Numbered from the stretch's first letter, positions 17,749 through 29,986 are shown. The stretch: DNA of 64,000 nucleotides from Liquorilactobacillus mali (GCF_001437155.1 NZ_JQAR01000003.1:94939-158938); one strand, 5' to 3'. Translations and numbers: made by a program. Notes: a model not told the origin generated them from the sequence alone.

Positions 17749-18873
17749 ATGTACTTAAAAGAATTGTTACTGAAAAATTTTCGCAACTATTGTGATGTAG
17801 ATTTAGAGTTTTCACCGCAAATTAATGTATTGATTGGTGAGAATGCACAGGGGAAGACGAATCTCCTTGAAGCAATCTATGTTTTAGCAATGGCAAGAAG
17901 TCACCGAACAAATAATGAGCGGGAATTGGTGAATTTTGCGGAAGATGAAGCATTGATTCAAGGAACATTGGAACGAAAATTAAGCAAGTTGAAACTCGAA
18001 CTTTTTTTGGGGAAAAAAGGGAAAAAGGCAAAAGTAAATCACTTAGAACAAGCGAAGTTATCGCAATATATCGGTCAGATGAATGTTATTTTATTTGCTC
18101 CAGAGGACTTAGCAATTGTCAAAGGATCACCAGCGGTAAGGCGAAAATTTATTGACATGGAGTTTGGGCAAATTGATGCGCATTATTTATATAATTTGAG
18201 TCAGTATCGCGTACTTTTAAAACAAAGAAATCATTATTTGAAGCAACTTCAGCTGAAACAAGCAAAAGATTTAGTTTTGTTGGAGGTTCTTTCTGATCAG
18301 CTTGCAGCATTTGGAGCAGAAATTATTGCAAAGAGAATTATTTTTTTAAGTGAACTTGAGGAGTATGCCCAAATTGTTCAAGCACAGATAACGGAAGAAA
18401 AAGAAGAACTTAATTTCAAATATGAAACTAGTGTAGAAGATGTTTATAAAAAAGATGTTAAACAAATATATGCTGACTTAAAAAAACTGTATCAAAGCAA
18501 TCAAAATAAAGAAATATTTCAAGGTTCAACCTTGTATGGACCACACAGAGATGATGTTCAATTTTTGATTAACAAAAAAAATGTTCAAGTTTTTGGCTCG
18601 CAGGGACAGCAGAGGACGACCGCACTGGCCGTAAAATTAGCAGAGATTGATGTAATGAAAAATGAAACGGATGAATATCCGATTTTATTGTTGGATGATG
18701 TCTTATCGGAACTTGATGGAGCTCGACAAACGCAATTATTGCGGGCAATCCAAGATAGAGTTCAAACTTTCTTAACAACACCTAGTATGAGTGAAATAAC
18801 AAGAAAGTTAATAAAAGATCCTAAGGTATTCAGGATTAACGCGGGGAAGATAACAGCGGAAGAATTTAGATAA
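17749..18873 (+). CDS. recF: DNA replication and repair ATPase RecF
   Basis: 374-aa SMC-like ATPase that loads RecA at gaps through RecFOR. Walker A is GENAQGKTNLLEA (about residue 30); the ABC-like signature region lies near GSQGQQRTTALAVK and Walker B is ILLLDDVLSELD. The conserved opening MYLKELLLKNFRNY is present. It lies in the classical dnaA-dnaN-yaaA-recF-gyrB cluster, 4 nt after yaaA and about 40 nt before gyrB. Confidence 0.97.
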   Translation: MYLKELLLKNFRNYCDVDLEFSPQINVLIGENAQGKTNLLEAIYVLAMARSHRTNNERELVNFAEDEALIQGTLERKLSKLKLELFLGKKGKKAKVNHLEQAKLSQYIGQMNVILFAPEDLAIVKGSPAVRRKFIDMEFGQIDAHYLYNLSQYRVLLKQRNHYLKQLQLKQAKDLVLLEVLSDQLAAFGAEIIAKRIIFLSELEEYAQIVQAQITEEKEELNFKYETSVEDVYKKDVKQIYADLKKLYQSNQNKEIFQGSTLYGPHRDDVQFLINKKNVQVFGSQGQQRTTALAVKLAEIDVMKNETDEYPILLLDDVLSELDGARQTQLLRAIQDRVQTFLTTPSMSEITRKLIKDPKVFRINAGKITAEEFR

Positions 18874-18887
18874 TGACATTTTTGTAG

Positions 18888-20861
<1,974 letters not shown>

Positions 20862-20903
20862 ATATTTCCTCGGAAATATTTGAGAAATTAGGAGGGATAG
20901 ACG

Positions 20904-23369
20904 TTGGTAGATCTTCCAAATAGAATTAAAGATTCTGATTTGTCTGGAATTATGCGAAAATCTTTTATGGAATATGCAATGAGTGTTATCGTTGCTCGTG
21001 CATTGCCAGATGTGCGTGATGGATTAAAACCAGTCCATCGCAGAATCTTATATGGTATGAATGAGTTAGGGGTAACTCCTGATAAACCGTATAAAAAGTC
21101 TGCAAGAATTGTAGGGGATGTTATGGGGAAGTACCATCCTCATGGCGATTCTGCAATTTACGAGTCAATGGTCAGAATGGCGCAAGACTTCAGTTATAGA
21201 TATATGCTTGTTGATGGGCATGGTAATTTCGGGTCTGTTGATGGTGATGGTGCCGCTGCAATGCGTTACACAGAAGCGCGCATGAGTAAAATAGCTACAG
21301 AAATGTTGCGTGATATTAATAAAAACACCATTGATTTTACAGAAAATTATGATGGTTCAGAAAGGGAACCTGTGGTGCTCCCAGCAAGATTTCCGAACTT
21401 ATTGGTCAACGGTGCTACAGGAATTGCGGTGGGGATGACTACTAATATTCCACCTCATAATTTGGCAGAAGTAATTTCCGGATTACATATTTTAATGAAG
21501 AATCCTGAAGCAACAACGGCTGATTTGATGGAAGCAATAAAAGGTCCTGATTTTCCTACAGGTGGGATTGTCCTAGGTAAATCTGGAATTCGCAAAGCTT
21601 ATGAAACAGGCAAGGGAACCGTTACAATTAGAGCCAAGGTTGAAATTGAAGAGTCAGCGAACGGCCGTGAACAAATCATTATTAATGAGTTACCATATAT
21701 GGTCAATAAGGCAAAGCTGATTGAAAGAATTGCGGAATTGGCGCGTGATAAAAAGATTGAGGGAATTACGGATATTCGTGATGAATCTGATCGAGAAGGA
21801 ATGCGAATTTCGATAGATGTTAGACGAGATATGAGTGCATCTGTAATTTTAAATAATTTATATAAATTAACACTGATGCAAACTACTTTCGGTTTTAATA
21901 TGCTTGCGATTGTTAAGGGAACGCCTAAAATTCTTAGCTTAAAGCAAATTTTAAAGTATTATCTTGAACACCAGGAGATAGTTATCAGGCGCAGAACTGA
22001 ATTTGAGTTAAAAAAAGCCCAAGCGAGAGCGCATATTTTGGAAGGTTTAAGAATAGCGCTTGATCATATTGATGAAATTATTCACATTATTCGTAGTTCT
22101 AAGAGTGGAGAAGTTGCTAAGGCTAAGCTGATTGAGGGCTATCAGTTGTCTGACAAGCAAGCACAAGCTATTTTGGATATGCGTTTAGTTCGTTTAACAG
22201 GCTTGGAACGCGAGAAGATAGAAGATGAGTACAACAAACTTCTTGAAGCTATTGCGGATTATAAAGATATTCTTGCACATACTGAAAGAATTGATGAGAT
22301 TATCTATCAGGAGTTGCTAGAAATCCAAGAAAAATATGGCGATAAGCGCAGAACCGAATTATTAGTTGGGGAAGTACTCAGCATTGAAGATGAAGATCTG
22401 ATCGAAGAAGAAGATGTTGTGATAGCACTCACCCATAATGGCTATATCAAGCGAGTGGCAACGAGTGAATTTAAGGCACAACGCCGAGGCGGTAGAGGTG
22501 TCCAAGGAATGGGAGTCCATGATGACGACTTCATTGAGCACTTAGTTAATACTTCTACGCACGATGAGCTTTTGTTCTTTACGAATATGGGGAAAGTCTA
22601 TCGGATGAAGGGTTACGAAATTCCTGAATATGGACGTACTGCAAAGGGAATACCGGTTATCAATTTGCTTGGTATAGATTCAGGTGAAAAGGTACAGGCA
22701 GTCATAAATATTTCCCGCGATATGAAGACAAAGGAACTATACTTGTTCTTTACTACACGACTAGGAATTTCGAAGCGTACAGCAGTTAGTGAATTTTCAA
22801 ATATTAGAAGTAATGGCTTAAGGGCAATTACGCTAAAGGAAAACGATGAATTAATTAGTGTCCTGATTACTGACGGAAACAAAAATATTATAATCGGAAC
22901 GCATTTGGGATATGCTGTTAGTTTCTCTGAAAAAGATGTCAGATCGATGGGAAGATTGGCTGCAGGTGTCAGAGGCATTCGCCTAAGAGAAAATGATTAT
23001 GTAGTTGGTGCAGATATTTTATACCCAGACAGTCATGTTTTTGTAATTAGTGAGAATGGGTTCGGTAAACAAACATTGGCTTCAGAGTACCCAATAAAAG
23101 GTCGAGGAGGTAAGGGAATAAAAACCTCTAATGTAACTGAAAAGAATGGACCAGTTGCGGGACTAACAACAGTTAATGGTACTGAAGACATTATGTTAAT
23201 CACAAATAAGGGTGTTATGATCAGATTTAATATTGACAGTGTTTCTGAAACTGGAAGGGCAACATTAGGTGTTCACCTTATCAGAGTTGAAGAAGGTGCA
23301 TTTGTTTCAACAATGGCAAAAGTCGCACCAGAAGAACTTGACGAAGGGGAACAAGAGGAACAAAAATAA
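20904..23369 (+). CDS. gyrA: DNA gyrase subunit A
   Basis: 821-aa breakage-reunion subunit. Active-site Y122 lies in [11 protein letters not shown]. The quinolone-resistance region reads [19 protein letters not shown], with S83 and E87, both the wild-type, quinolone-susceptible residues. The C-terminal beta-pinwheel contains the gyrase-specific GyrA box [10 protein letters not shown], which distinguishes it from ParC. It starts at TTG 20904 after AGGAGGGATAGACG and ends with a glutamate-rich tail. Confidence 0.97.
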   Translation: MVDLPNRIKDSDLSGIMRKSFMEYAMSVIVARALPDVRDGLKPVHRRILYGMNELGVTPDKPYKKSARIVGDVMGKYHPHGDSAIYESMVRMAQDFSYRYMLVDGHGNFGSVDGDGAAAMRYTEARMSKIATEMLRDINKNTIDFTENYDGSEREPVVLPARFPNLLVNGATGIAVGMTTNIPPHNLAEVISGLHILMKNPEATTADLMEAIKGPDFPTGGIVLGKSGIRKAYETGKGTVTIRAKVEIEESANGREQIIINELPYMVNKAKLIERIAELARDKKIEGITDIRDESDREGMRISIDVRRDMSASVILNNLYKLTLMQTTFGFNMLAIVKGTPKILSLKQILKYYLEHQEIVIRRRTEFELKKAQARAHILEGLRIALDHIDEIIHIIRSSKSGEVAKAKLIEGYQLSDKQAQAILDMRLVRLTGLEREKIEDEYNKLLEAIADYKDILAHTERIDEIIYQELLEIQEKYGDKRRTELLVGEVLSIEDEDLIEEEDVVIALTHNGYIKRVATSEFKAQRRGGRGVQGMGVHDDDFIEHLVNTSTHDELLFFTNMGKVYRMKGYEIPEYGRTAKGIPVINLLGIDSGEKVQAVINISRDMKTKELYLFFTTRLGISKRTAVSEFSNIRSNGLRAITLKENDELISVLITDGNKNIIIGTHLGYAVSFSEKDVRSMGRLAAGVRGIRLRENDYVVGADILYPDSHVFVISENGFGKQTLASEYPIKGRGGKGIKTSNVTEKNGPVAGLTTVNGTEDIMLITNKGVMIRFNIDSVSETGRATLGVHLIRVEEGAFVSTMAKVAPEELDEGEQEEQK

Positions 23370-23433
23370 TATTTGACAGAATTAAAAATTTTGCGTATTT
23401 AAAAATATGGGCAGTGATAGAAATTTAAGTACC

Positions 23434-23462
23434 TTGTAATATTATTTTATAAATGATATAAT
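23434..23462 (+). promoter_or_regulatory. Promoter of rpsF-ssb-rpsR
   Basis: TTGTAA (23434-23439), 17-nt spacer, TATAAT (23457-23462), with TG at -15/-14 giving an extended -10. Confidence 0.75.
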
Positions 23463-23475
23463 GTTTGTTCGTTAG

Positions 23476-23531
23476 TATCTAACTAGAAATAGCATTAGAT
23501 TACTTTCCTTGTTCTTAACTGAATTAAGAAC
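23476..23531 (+). promoter_or_regulatory. rpsF leader hairpins, possible S6:S18 autoregulatory site
   Basis: The roughly 95-nt leader can form ATCTAA/TTAGAT (23477-23482 with 23495-23500) and GTTCTTAA/TTAAGAAC (23511-23518 with 23524-23531). An S6:S18-responsive leader is known in front of rpsF in many bacteria. I did not match its consensus, so this is a positional suggestion. Confidence 0.3.
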
Positions 23532-23560
23532 CAAAAGTCCATAAGGAGGTGTAAACAGTC

Positions 23561-23848
23561 ATGACATACGAAATTACTTATATTATCAGCCCAGCAATTG
23601 ATGAAGCTGCTAAGGCTACATTGGTTGATCGTTTCGACAGTATCTTGAAGGATAATGGTGCTGAAATCGTAAACTCAAAAGACTGGTCTAAGCGTCGTTT
23701 TGCATACGAAATCGGTGGTTTTACAGAAGGAACATACCATATTGTAAATGCTAAAGCTGATGATGCCGTAGCAATCGATGAATTTGATCGTCTTGCAAAG
23801 ATCAATGATGCAATCTTACGTCATATGATCGTTAAACGTGAAGCTTAA
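23561..23848 (+). CDS. rpsF: 30S ribosomal protein S6
   Basis: 95-aa S6. Opens [19 protein letters not shown] and has the central [18 protein letters not shown] and the closing [18 protein letters not shown]. It binds with S18 to the platform of the 30S subunit. AAGGAGGTG precedes the ATG. First gene of the conserved rpsF-ssb-rpsR operon. Confidence 0.97.
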   Translation: MTYEITYIISPAIDEAAKATLVDRFDSILKDNGAEIVNSKDWSKRRFAYEIGGFTEGTYHIVNAKADDAVAIDEFDRLAKINDAILRHMIVKREA

Positions 23849-23888
23849 TTAAGAAAATAAATATTTTTTGTAGAGGGGGAGTAGAACT

Positions 23889-24404
23889 TTGATTAATAGA
23901 GCTATACTTGTAGGTCGATTAACAAGAGATCCTGATTTGCGTTATACCTCTAGCGGTGCCGCTGTTGCAACATTCACCGTCGCTGTAAATCGCCAATTCA
24001 CGAACCAACAAGGTGAACGTGAGGCAGATTTTATTAATTGTGTCATTTGGCGCAAGGCTGCGGAAAATTTTGCGAATTTTACACATAAGGGATCTTTAAT
24101 AGGTGTAGAGGGACGTATTCAAACTAGGTCTTATGAGAACCAACAGGGAAATAGGGTCTATGTTACAGAAGTTATCGTTGATAGTTTCTCGTTACTCGAA
24201 TCACGTTCACAATCTGAACGTCAACAAAGTAATAATAACTCACAAAGTTCTAGTCCTTCGCAAGGAGCAAAGTCAAATTCAGGAGATAATCCATTTGGTA
24301 ATATGATGAATAACAATAATTCATCTAATAACACAAATGATGCTGATCCGTTTGCTAGCAATGGGAAACAGATTGATATCTCAGATGATGACTTGCCATT
24401 TTAG
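23889..24404 (+). CDS. ssb: Single-stranded DNA-binding protein
   Basis: 171-aa SSB with an N-terminal OB fold ([20 protein letters not shown] through [13 protein letters not shown]), a disordered Ser/Asn/Gln-rich linker (about 110-155) and the acidic C-terminal tip DDDLPF that recruits replication and repair proteins. The start is a TTG at 23889 after GAGGGGGAG. Located between rpsF and rpsR as in most Firmicutes. Confidence 0.97.
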   Translation: MINRAILVGRLTRDPDLRYTSSGAAVATFTVAVNRQFTNQQGEREADFINCVIWRKAAENFANFTHKGSLIGVEGRIQTRSYENQQGNRVYVTEVIVDSFSLLESRSQSERQQSNNNSQSSSPSQGAKSNSGDNPFGNMMNNNNSSNNTNDADPFASNGKQIDISDDDLPF

Positions 24405-24424
24405 GATAGCAAGGAGGGAAAATA

Positions 24425-24661
24425 ATGGCACAACAACGTAGAGGTGGCCGCCGTCGCCGTAAGGTAGACTTTATTGCAGCAAACCATATTGATTATATTG
24501 ATTATAAAGATACTGATCTTTTGAAACGCTTTGTTTCTGAGCGTGGTAAGATTTTACCTCGTCGAGTAACTGGAACTAGTGCAAAGAACCAACGTCGTTT
24601 GACAATTGCAATCAAACGTGCACGTATCATGGGTCTTTTACCATTCGTAACAGAAGATTAA
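24425..24661 (+). CDS. rpsR: 30S ribosomal protein S18
   Basis: 78-aa basic S18: [18 protein letters not shown], then [20 protein letters not shown] and [19 protein letters not shown]. It lacks the zinc-binding cysteines of C+ S18 forms. The SD AAGGAGG is well placed. Last gene of the operon; a rho-independent terminator follows within 8 nt. Confidence 0.97.
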   Translation: MAQQRRGGRRRRKVDFIAANHIDYIDYKDTDLLKRFVSERGKILPRRVTGTSAKNQRRLTIAIKRARIMGLLPFVTED

Positions 24662-24667
24662 AAATTA

Positions 24668-24697
24668 AAGATGTGGCTGGTCCGCATCTTTTTTTTG
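24668..24697 (+). terminator. Terminator of rpsF-ssb-rpsR
   Basis: AAGATGTGG/CCGCATCTT stem (one G-U) followed by a T8 tract, 6 nt after the rpsR stop. Confidence 0.9.
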
Positions 24698-24780
24698 TGA
24701 AAAAAAGGTACAATATTCAAATTAATAACAATATATAGTGTGCTATATTAAAATTAATTCAATATGTAGTATTAATGGAC

Positions 24781-24817
24781 CTGAGAATGTGGTAAAATAT
24801 TCTCAGATCTTTTTTTC
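24781..24817 (+). promoter_or_regulatory. Terminator-like hairpin in front of the pnuC-like gene
   Basis: CTGAGAAT (24781-24788) pairs perfectly with ATTCTCAG (24799-24806), and the stem is followed by ATCTTTTTTT. It sits 39 nt before the pnuC start, where a terminator makes sense mainly as an attenuator. The loop also contains TGGTAAAAT, an extended -10, so the alternative is a promoter within the repeat. An upstream hairpin (24733-24748) could be part of a leader structure. Confidence 0.45.
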
Positions 24818-24855
24818 AAAAAAAGGTGTCAAAACTACTAAAAAGGGATGGAAAC

Positions 24856-25623
24856 ATGTTTAATCGTTATGTGGATGTTTTATCAAATTTACCGAAGTAT
24901 TCGAAGAATGTTTTTAGGAGTAATTATTTTAGCTGGTTATTAAATCAGTGCAAAGGCTGGGGTAAGTTCAGTTATGGTCTTCTTTTATTTAATTTTGTAT
25001 TGCAGGTATTTTCATTATTGCAATCATTTAGTAGTGCCCCTACACAATCGATTCTATCATTTGTCGGAGGCAATTTATCGGTTGCTTGCGTCATAGGCAT
25101 CTCTAACCGCTCGGGAATTCAGGGTTGGGCCGGAGCATTAAGTGCTGTCTGTATAGCAAGTGTCGGGTTCATGGCTGGAAATTATGCAACGGCTTGGGAA
25201 CAGATTGGATATTTAATTTTTCTTGATATTTTTTGTATTCTCGATCCAAAATGGAATGATGATATTCAAGCTGAAAAATTTGAGAACATCAAAGATTGGA
25301 TTTATTATATTCTATTCTTTATTGTGGCGTGGGGTGTTATCTATTATATCTTTAGCATGACCAACGATCCGCGTGTCTTTTTGGATAGTTTGAACTTGGC
25401 TATGGCTATTACTGGTTCTTTATTAGAGTTAAATCGTAAACGTGAACAGTACTTTGTTTGGACTATAAGCTCTGTTTTCACAATTGCATTGTGGATGCAA
25501 ACGATGCTGCAAGGTGATGGTAACTTCGCACTTATTTTCAGCTATGGAATATTTTTCTTGAATGATATGTATGCATTCTTTAGTAAACGTGGCTGGTTCA
25601 AAACTACAGCGCAAATTAAATAA
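24856..25623 (+). CDS. pnuC: PnuC-family vitamin B3 (nicotinamide riboside/mononucleotide-type) transporter
   Basis: 255-aa membrane protein with about seven helices. PnuC traits are the C-terminal half with GSLLELNRKREQYFVWTISSVFTIALWM and the ending motif with ND and Y (FFLNDMYAFFSKRGW). PnuC carriers facilitate uptake of nicotinamide riboside, which is trapped by phosphorylation, feeding NAD synthesis. A GTG at 24826 is in frame, but AAGGGATGG before ATG 24856 gives the more normal start. It is monocistronic, with its own hairpin leader. The family call is good; riboside versus another B vitamin (PnuT, PnuX types) is not certain. Confidence 0.85.
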   Translation: MFNRYVDVLSNLPKYSKNVFRSNYFSWLLNQCKGWGKFSYGLLLFNFVLQVFSLLQSFSSAPTQSILSFVGGNLSVACVIGISNRSGIQGWAGALSAVCIASVGFMAGNYATAWEQIGYLIFLDIFCILDPKWNDDIQAEKFENIKDWIYYILFFIVAWGVIYYIFSMTNDPRVFLDSLNLAMAITGSLLELNRKREQYFVWTISSVFTIALWMQTMLQGDGNFALIFSYGIFFLNDMYAFFSKRGWFKTTAQIK

Positions 25624-25755
25624 AACATTTTTATAATGAAAAAAGGGATTATGGCAGAGTAAAATTATTGTCATTTTCTTTTTTTTATTTGAAATCAATA
25701 ATTGATCAGGATAATAAGTTCATTTCTCCTAGAATGTGTATCTCAGTTGTGTTTG

Positions 25756-25764
25756 TGATAAAAT
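25756..25764 (+). promoter_or_regulatory. Extended -10 promoter of gdpP-rplI-dnaB
   Basis: TGATAAAAT (TG plus TAAAAT) about 100 nt upstream of gdpP. No clear -35 is visible, which fits an extended -10 promoter. Confidence 0.45.
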
Positions 25765-25865
25765 AGGGAACAGAGTGTACAGGGCAATGTGTGTTTTCAA
25801 GCAGTAAGATTTTTTATGAGATTTAATTTAATTTTGAAAATACTTCTAGGAATGGGGAGAACATT

Positions 25866-27869
25866 TTGAAACAGCTTTTTTCAAGGGATTTTTTTCATTT
25901 CCCTTCATTCATGAAAAATGAAAAATTGCGTATTATTGCGATATTCATATTAACGATATCTCTGTTTTGTGTGGCAATGTCATTTGCAGTCAGCTGGGTT
26001 CTAGGAATCATAATAGCTATACTTGTTTTGATAACTAGTATTGTTTCTTTTTTTGTTTTGAAAGCAATTACTGAGGATACCACTGAATATATTTCGGACT
26101 TGTCATATCGTATAAAAAGAGGAGAACAAGAGTCCTTAATAAAGATGCCGGTTGGGATCATGTTTTTGAATGGAGAAAATGAGATTGAATGGGTCAATCC
26201 TTATCTGCAGAAGTATTTTGGTCAGGAAGAAATACTAGGTAAAGCTTTATCTGCTGTAGATAAAGAATTGGCAACAGTGGTAGAGAAGTACGGTGCAGAG
26301 AAAAAGCCCGTCGAGGTTTCGTGGGGTGATTATCGATTCCAAATGTTAATCGAAAATGATATTCATGCGGTATACTTAATGGATATTACGCGTTATGCAA
26401 AAATCGAGCAGCATGACAAAGATACTGATGTGGTGATTGGGCAGATCTTTATTGATAACTACGATGAAGTGACCCAGACGATGAATGATAAAAACGTTTC
26501 AAATATTAGTAATTATGTAACAAATGAACTTTCAAATTGGGCAAAAAAGTACCAGATGTATTTAAAGAGAATAGATGATGATCATTTCTTTATCTTAGCC
26601 TATACAAGTGTCTTAGAAAAATTGGAAGAAGACAGATTTAAAATTTTGGATAGGATTCGTGAGAGGACATCCAAACAAAATCTTCCTCTGACTTTGAGTA
26701 TGGGAATTTCTTATGGTGAAGATGATTTGGCGCTTCTCTCGAAAGCTGCACAGAATAACTTGGATCTTGCCCTAGGAAGGGGTGGAGACCAGGTTGTGGT
26801 CAAAGCTCCTGAAGGTCAGGCACGCTTTTATGGTGGAAAAACAAATCCGATGGAGAAAAGAACTAGGGTTAGAGCTAGAATGATAGCTCAGGCCTTGCAA
26901 GAACTCATGAGTCAAACAGATCAGGTTTTTGTTATGGGACATAAATATCCTGACATGGACTCGATAGGTGCATGCTTAGGATTACGCAGAATAGCCGCTA
27001 TGAACCAAAAGAAGTGTTGGATTGTTCTTGATAATGAGAAATTACATTCAGATGTAACCAGATTAATGGATGAACTCTCACAGTATCCTGAAATAAAGGG
27101 AACAGTTATTTCAGTTGAGGAGGCTCTTGAAAAAGCAACGAAGCAGAGTTTATTAATAATGGTTGATCATTCCAAGCCCTCAATCTCGACCAGTCCAGAG
27201 CTATATAAAAAGTTGGCCAATCGAATGATGGTGATTGATCACCATAGGCGTGGTGAGGAATTTCCAGAAAATCCTATTTTAGTTTATATTGAACCATACG
27301 CATCTTCGACATGTGAATTAATCACAGAAATGTTTGAATACCAGTCACGTGATAGCGAGCCTATTAATAAGATAGAGGCCACGGCAATGTTGACCGGAAT
27401 AATAATTGATACAAAGTCATTTACTTTGCGTACGGGAACAAGAACGTTTGATGCGGCAAGTTATTTACGTTCAGTTGGTGCTGATTCGGCGATGGCACAG
27501 CACTTTATGAAAGAAAAAGTTGATAATTTCTTGCAGAGAAATCATTTAATCGATCGTGTAGAATTTATCGGTAATAGGGTCGCACTTTGTGTTGGTGAAA
27601 AAGATAAGATATATGATTCGGTTATTGCTGCACAGGCTGCTGATGCGTTACTGAATGTAAGTGGTGTAGAAGCATCATATGTCGTTACTAGACGTTCTGA
27701 TGAGAAGATAGGGATCTCTGCACGAAGTAATGGTAAGGCAAACGTCCAAGTTGTGATGGAAGAACTTGGCGGCGGCGGACACCTTTCGAATGCCGCAACG
27801 CAATTAAAGGATGTCTCGATTGATGTCGCAAAAGAAGAATTATTAAGAGCAATTGAAGAAAACAGCTAG
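25866..27869 (+). CDS. gdpP: Cyclic-di-AMP phosphodiesterase GdpP
   Basis: 667-aa membrane enzyme that hydrolyses c-di-AMP to pApA, adjusting cell-wall, osmotic and beta-lactam responses. Domains in order: two TM helices (about 20-62), a PAS-like domain (about 85-150), a degenerate GGDEF domain (about 170-310), and the DHH/DHHA1 phosphodiesterase. DHH motifs are GHKYPDMDSIG (H359, D363, D365), the MVDHSKPS segment and VIDHHRRGEEF. The DHHA1 signature GGGGH lies near residue 632. The start is a TTG at 25866 with GGGGAGA 5 nt before. It heads the conserved gdpP-rplI-dnaB unit. Confidence 0.96.
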   Translation: MKQLFSRDFFHFPSFMKNEKLRIIAIFILTISLFCVAMSFAVSWVLGIIIAILVLITSIVSFFVLKAITEDTTEYISDLSYRIKRGEQESLIKMPVGIMFLNGENEIEWVNPYLQKYFGQEEILGKALSAVDKELATVVEKYGAEKKPVEVSWGDYRFQMLIENDIHAVYLMDITRYAKIEQHDKDTDVVIGQIFIDNYDEVTQTMNDKNVSNISNYVTNELSNWAKKYQMYLKRIDDDHFFILAYTSVLEKLEEDRFKILDRIRERTSKQNLPLTLSMGISYGEDDLALLSKAAQNNLDLALGRGGDQVVVKAPEGQARFYGGKTNPMEKRTRVRARMIAQALQELMSQTDQVFVMGHKYPDMDSIGACLGLRRIAAMNQKKCWIVLDNEKLHSDVTRLMDELSQYPEIKGTVISVEEALEKATKQSLLIMVDHSKPSISTSPELYKKLANRMMVIDHHRRGEEFPENPILVYIEPYASSTCELITEMFEYQSRDSEPINKIEATAMLTGIIIDTKSFTLRTGTRTFDAASYLRSVGADSAMAQHFMKEKVDNFLQRNHLIDRVEFIGNRVALCVGEKDKIYDSVIAAQAADALLNVSGVEASYVVTRRSDEKIGISARSNGKANVQVVMEELGGGGHLSNAATQLKDVSIDVAKEELLRAIEENS

Positions 27870-27893
27870 TATTAATTTTTGGAGGTTTAAGTT

Positions 27894-28343
27894 ATGAAAG
27901 TTATTTTTTTACAAGATGTAAGAGGCAAAGGCAGACGCGGAGAAATTAAAGAGATTCCAGATGGTTACGCAAATTTCTTGATTAAGGGAAACAAGGCTAA
28001 GGTGGCAACTGCTCAAGCAATGAGCCAGCTTAAAGGGCAACAAAAAGCTGAAGAAAAGCGAGAAGCCGAAGTTTTTGCGGAAGCAAAAGAATTGAAGCAA
28101 AAACTAGAGTCTGGTGAAATGGTTGTTGAAATGAAGGCCAAAGCAGGTGAAGATGGACGTTTATTTGGTTCAATTACAAGTAAGCAAGTAGCCCAAGCAC
28201 TCGCTCAACAGTATTCCTTGAAGATTGATAAGAGAAAAATGGAGCTTAATGAACCAATCAAGACACTCGGGTACACCAACATACCAGTTAAGCTGCACAA
28301 CAAGGTTACGGCAAAAATTAGAGTACACATTACAGAACAATAA
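27894..28343 (+). CDS. rplI: 50S ribosomal protein L9
   Basis: 149-aa L9: N-terminal [30 protein letters not shown], a long central helix rich in Lys/Glu (about 45-75), and a C-terminal RNA-binding domain ([16 protein letters not shown] through [15 protein letters not shown]). GGAGG precedes the ATG. It lies between gdpP and dnaB as usual in Firmicutes. It stabilises L1-stalk RNA and limits frameshifting. Confidence 0.97.
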   Translation: MKVIFLQDVRGKGRRGEIKEIPDGYANFLIKGNKAKVATAQAMSQLKGQQKAEEKREAEVFAEAKELKQKLESGEMVVEMKAKAGEDGRLFGSITSKQVAQALAQQYSLKIDKRKMELNEPIKTLGYTNIPVKLHNKVTAKIRVHITEQ

Positions 28344-28375
28344 ATTAATTTTAACGGGTGAAAGGTGAATGGATT

Positions 28376-29761
28376 ATGAGCAATGAAGAGTTGATTGATC
28401 ATTTGCCTCCTCAGAATGTAGGGGCTGAACAAGCCGTTTTGGGTGCAGTCTTTTTGCGTTCAGAGGCTCTTATAGAAGCAATGGAATATTTACAACCAGA
28501 AGACTTCTACAAAAGAGCGCATCAAATCATCTTTCAAGCAATGATTGATTTGAATAACCAAGATGAGGTCATTGATGTTATTACAATTAATAACTATTTA
28601 ACTTCGAACCAACAAGTTGACGACGTTGGCGGGGTTGCATATATTGCGGAGCTTGCTGCGGCAGTTCCAACGGCGGCAAATGTTGCATATTATGCAAAAA
28701 TTGTCGAAGAAAAAGCATTGTTGAGAAGACTGATAGCAACTGCTACCAATATTGTTACGCAAACTTATTCGCAAGATGATGATGTCCCATCATTATTAGA
28801 TGATGCTGAACGTCAAATTATGGAAGTTTCTGAACGTAGAAATCGAACTGGCTTTAAGCCAATCAACGATGTGTTAAACAGCACTATGGAGGAAATTGAT
28901 AGACTTTATCAGCAGGATGAGGAAGTAACAGGTTTACCAACTGGATATCCTGATCTTGACAAGATGACTGCTGGATTGCAACCGGATAACTTAATTATTT
29001 TGGCTGCTCGACCAGCCGTCGGTAAGACTGCTTTTGCTTTAAATATTGCACAAAATATCGGAACAAAAACGGACAGTACAGTAGCCATTTTTTCATTAGA
29101 AATGAGTGCTGAATCATTAGTTAATAGAATGCTGTGTGCTGAGGGGAGTATCAATGCTAACCATTTAAGAACAGGGCAACTCGAAGATGATGAGTGGCAA
29201 AAGTTAGTTGTGGCTATGGGCTCCTTGTCACAGGCTTCTATCTATATTGATGATACTCCTGGTATTAAAATGGCAGAAATTCGGGCGAAATGTCGAAGAT
29301 TGGCGAAAGAAAAAGGAGACCTAGGGTTAATTGTAGTAGATTATTTGCAGTTAATCGAGGGTTCTAATAAAGAAAGCCGACAACAAGAAGTCTCAGAGAT
29401 TTCGCGGCAGTTAAAGAAGCTAGCTAAGGAACTATCTGTACCAATTATTGCTTTATCACAGTTATCACGTGGTGTTGAACAACGGCAGGATAAAAGACCA
29501 GTCTTATCCGATATAAGAGAGTCAGGTTCGATTGAACAGGATGCAGATATTGTTGCCTTTTTATATCGTGATGATTATTATGAGCGGTCAGACTCAGACG
29601 GGGATGAAGATGAAAAACGAGATGAAGCTGCACAAGATGTTGGTGAAGTTGAGGTTATTATCGAAAAGAACCGTTCTGGAGCCCGTGGAACAGTTAAGTT
29701 ATTATTTGTGAAATCATATAATAAATTTTCATCTGTATCTTATATTCCAACGCAAGGGTAG
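28376..29761 (+). CDS. dnaB: Replicative DNA helicase DnaB
   Basis: 461-aa hexameric 5'-3' helicase (DnaC in B. subtilis naming). The N-terminal domain has PPQNVGAEQAVLGAVFL. The RecA-like domain has Walker A AARPAVGKTAFALN, SLEMSAESLVNRM, Walker B LIVVDYLQLI, and the DnaB motif DIRESGSIEQDADIVAFLYRDDYY. An acidic insertion sits near residue 405 (SDSDGDEDEKRDEA). The longest ORF starts with GTG 28358; AGGTGA 7 nt before ATG 28376 favours the latter. The gene is within 35 nt of rplI. Confidence 0.97.
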   Translation: MSNEELIDHLPPQNVGAEQAVLGAVFLRSEALIEAMEYLQPEDFYKRAHQIIFQAMIDLNNQDEVIDVITINNYLTSNQQVDDVGGVAYIAELAAAVPTAANVAYYAKIVEEKALLRRLIATATNIVTQTYSQDDDVPSLLDDAERQIMEVSERRNRTGFKPINDVLNSTMEEIDRLYQQDEEVTGLPTGYPDLDKMTAGLQPDNLIILAARPAVGKTAFALNIAQNIGTKTDSTVAIFSLEMSAESLVNRMLCAEGSINANHLRTGQLEDDEWQKLVVAMGSLSQASIYIDDTPGIKMAEIRAKCRRLAKEKGDLGLIVVDYLQLIEGSNKESRQQEVSEISRQLKKLAKELSVPIIALSQLSRGVEQRQDKRPVLSDIRESGSIEQDADIVAFLYRDDYYERSDSDGDEDEKRDEAAQDVGEVEVIIEKNRSGARGTVKLLFVKSYNKFSSVSYIPTQG

Positions 29762-29800
29762 TAATTGTAAGAAAATGATTATAGAGTATATGTATCGATA

Positions 29801-29838
29801 GGAAGATGGCCAATTAATTTGAGGTTATCTCCTTTTTT
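29801..29838 (+). terminator. Probable terminator after dnaB
   Basis: Imperfect stem GGAAGATGGCC with GGTTATCTCC followed by TTTTTTTG, 40 nt after the dnaB stop. Confidence 0.6.
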
Positions 29839-29932
29839 TGTGTGTATAATATTGTCTGAATTATCTATCATAAGAAAAGATTCCAATTGTAATTATGAAT
29901 TAGTACTCAAAGGTTTATGTTTTTATGTAGTT

Positions 29933-29986
29933 AAAGTTCGTTATTAATCTAATCAGCAATGTTTAATAATAATAATATTCGGAATT
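29933..29986 (+). promoter_or_regulatory. Two PurBox-like sites upstream of purA
   Basis: AAAGTTCGTTATT (29933-29945) and AATATTCGGAATT (29974-29986) each match 12 of 13 positions of the PurR box (AWWGTTCGGWWWT, reverse of AWWWCCGAACWWT). They share orientation and lie 28 nt apart, unlike the inverted B. subtilis pair. The rest of the 314-nt dnaB-purA gap shows nothing else. Confidence 0.4.

Noticed and set aside
20904..21200. Quinolone-resistance change in gyrA
   Set aside because: Key positions are S83 and E87, the ordinary susceptible residues.
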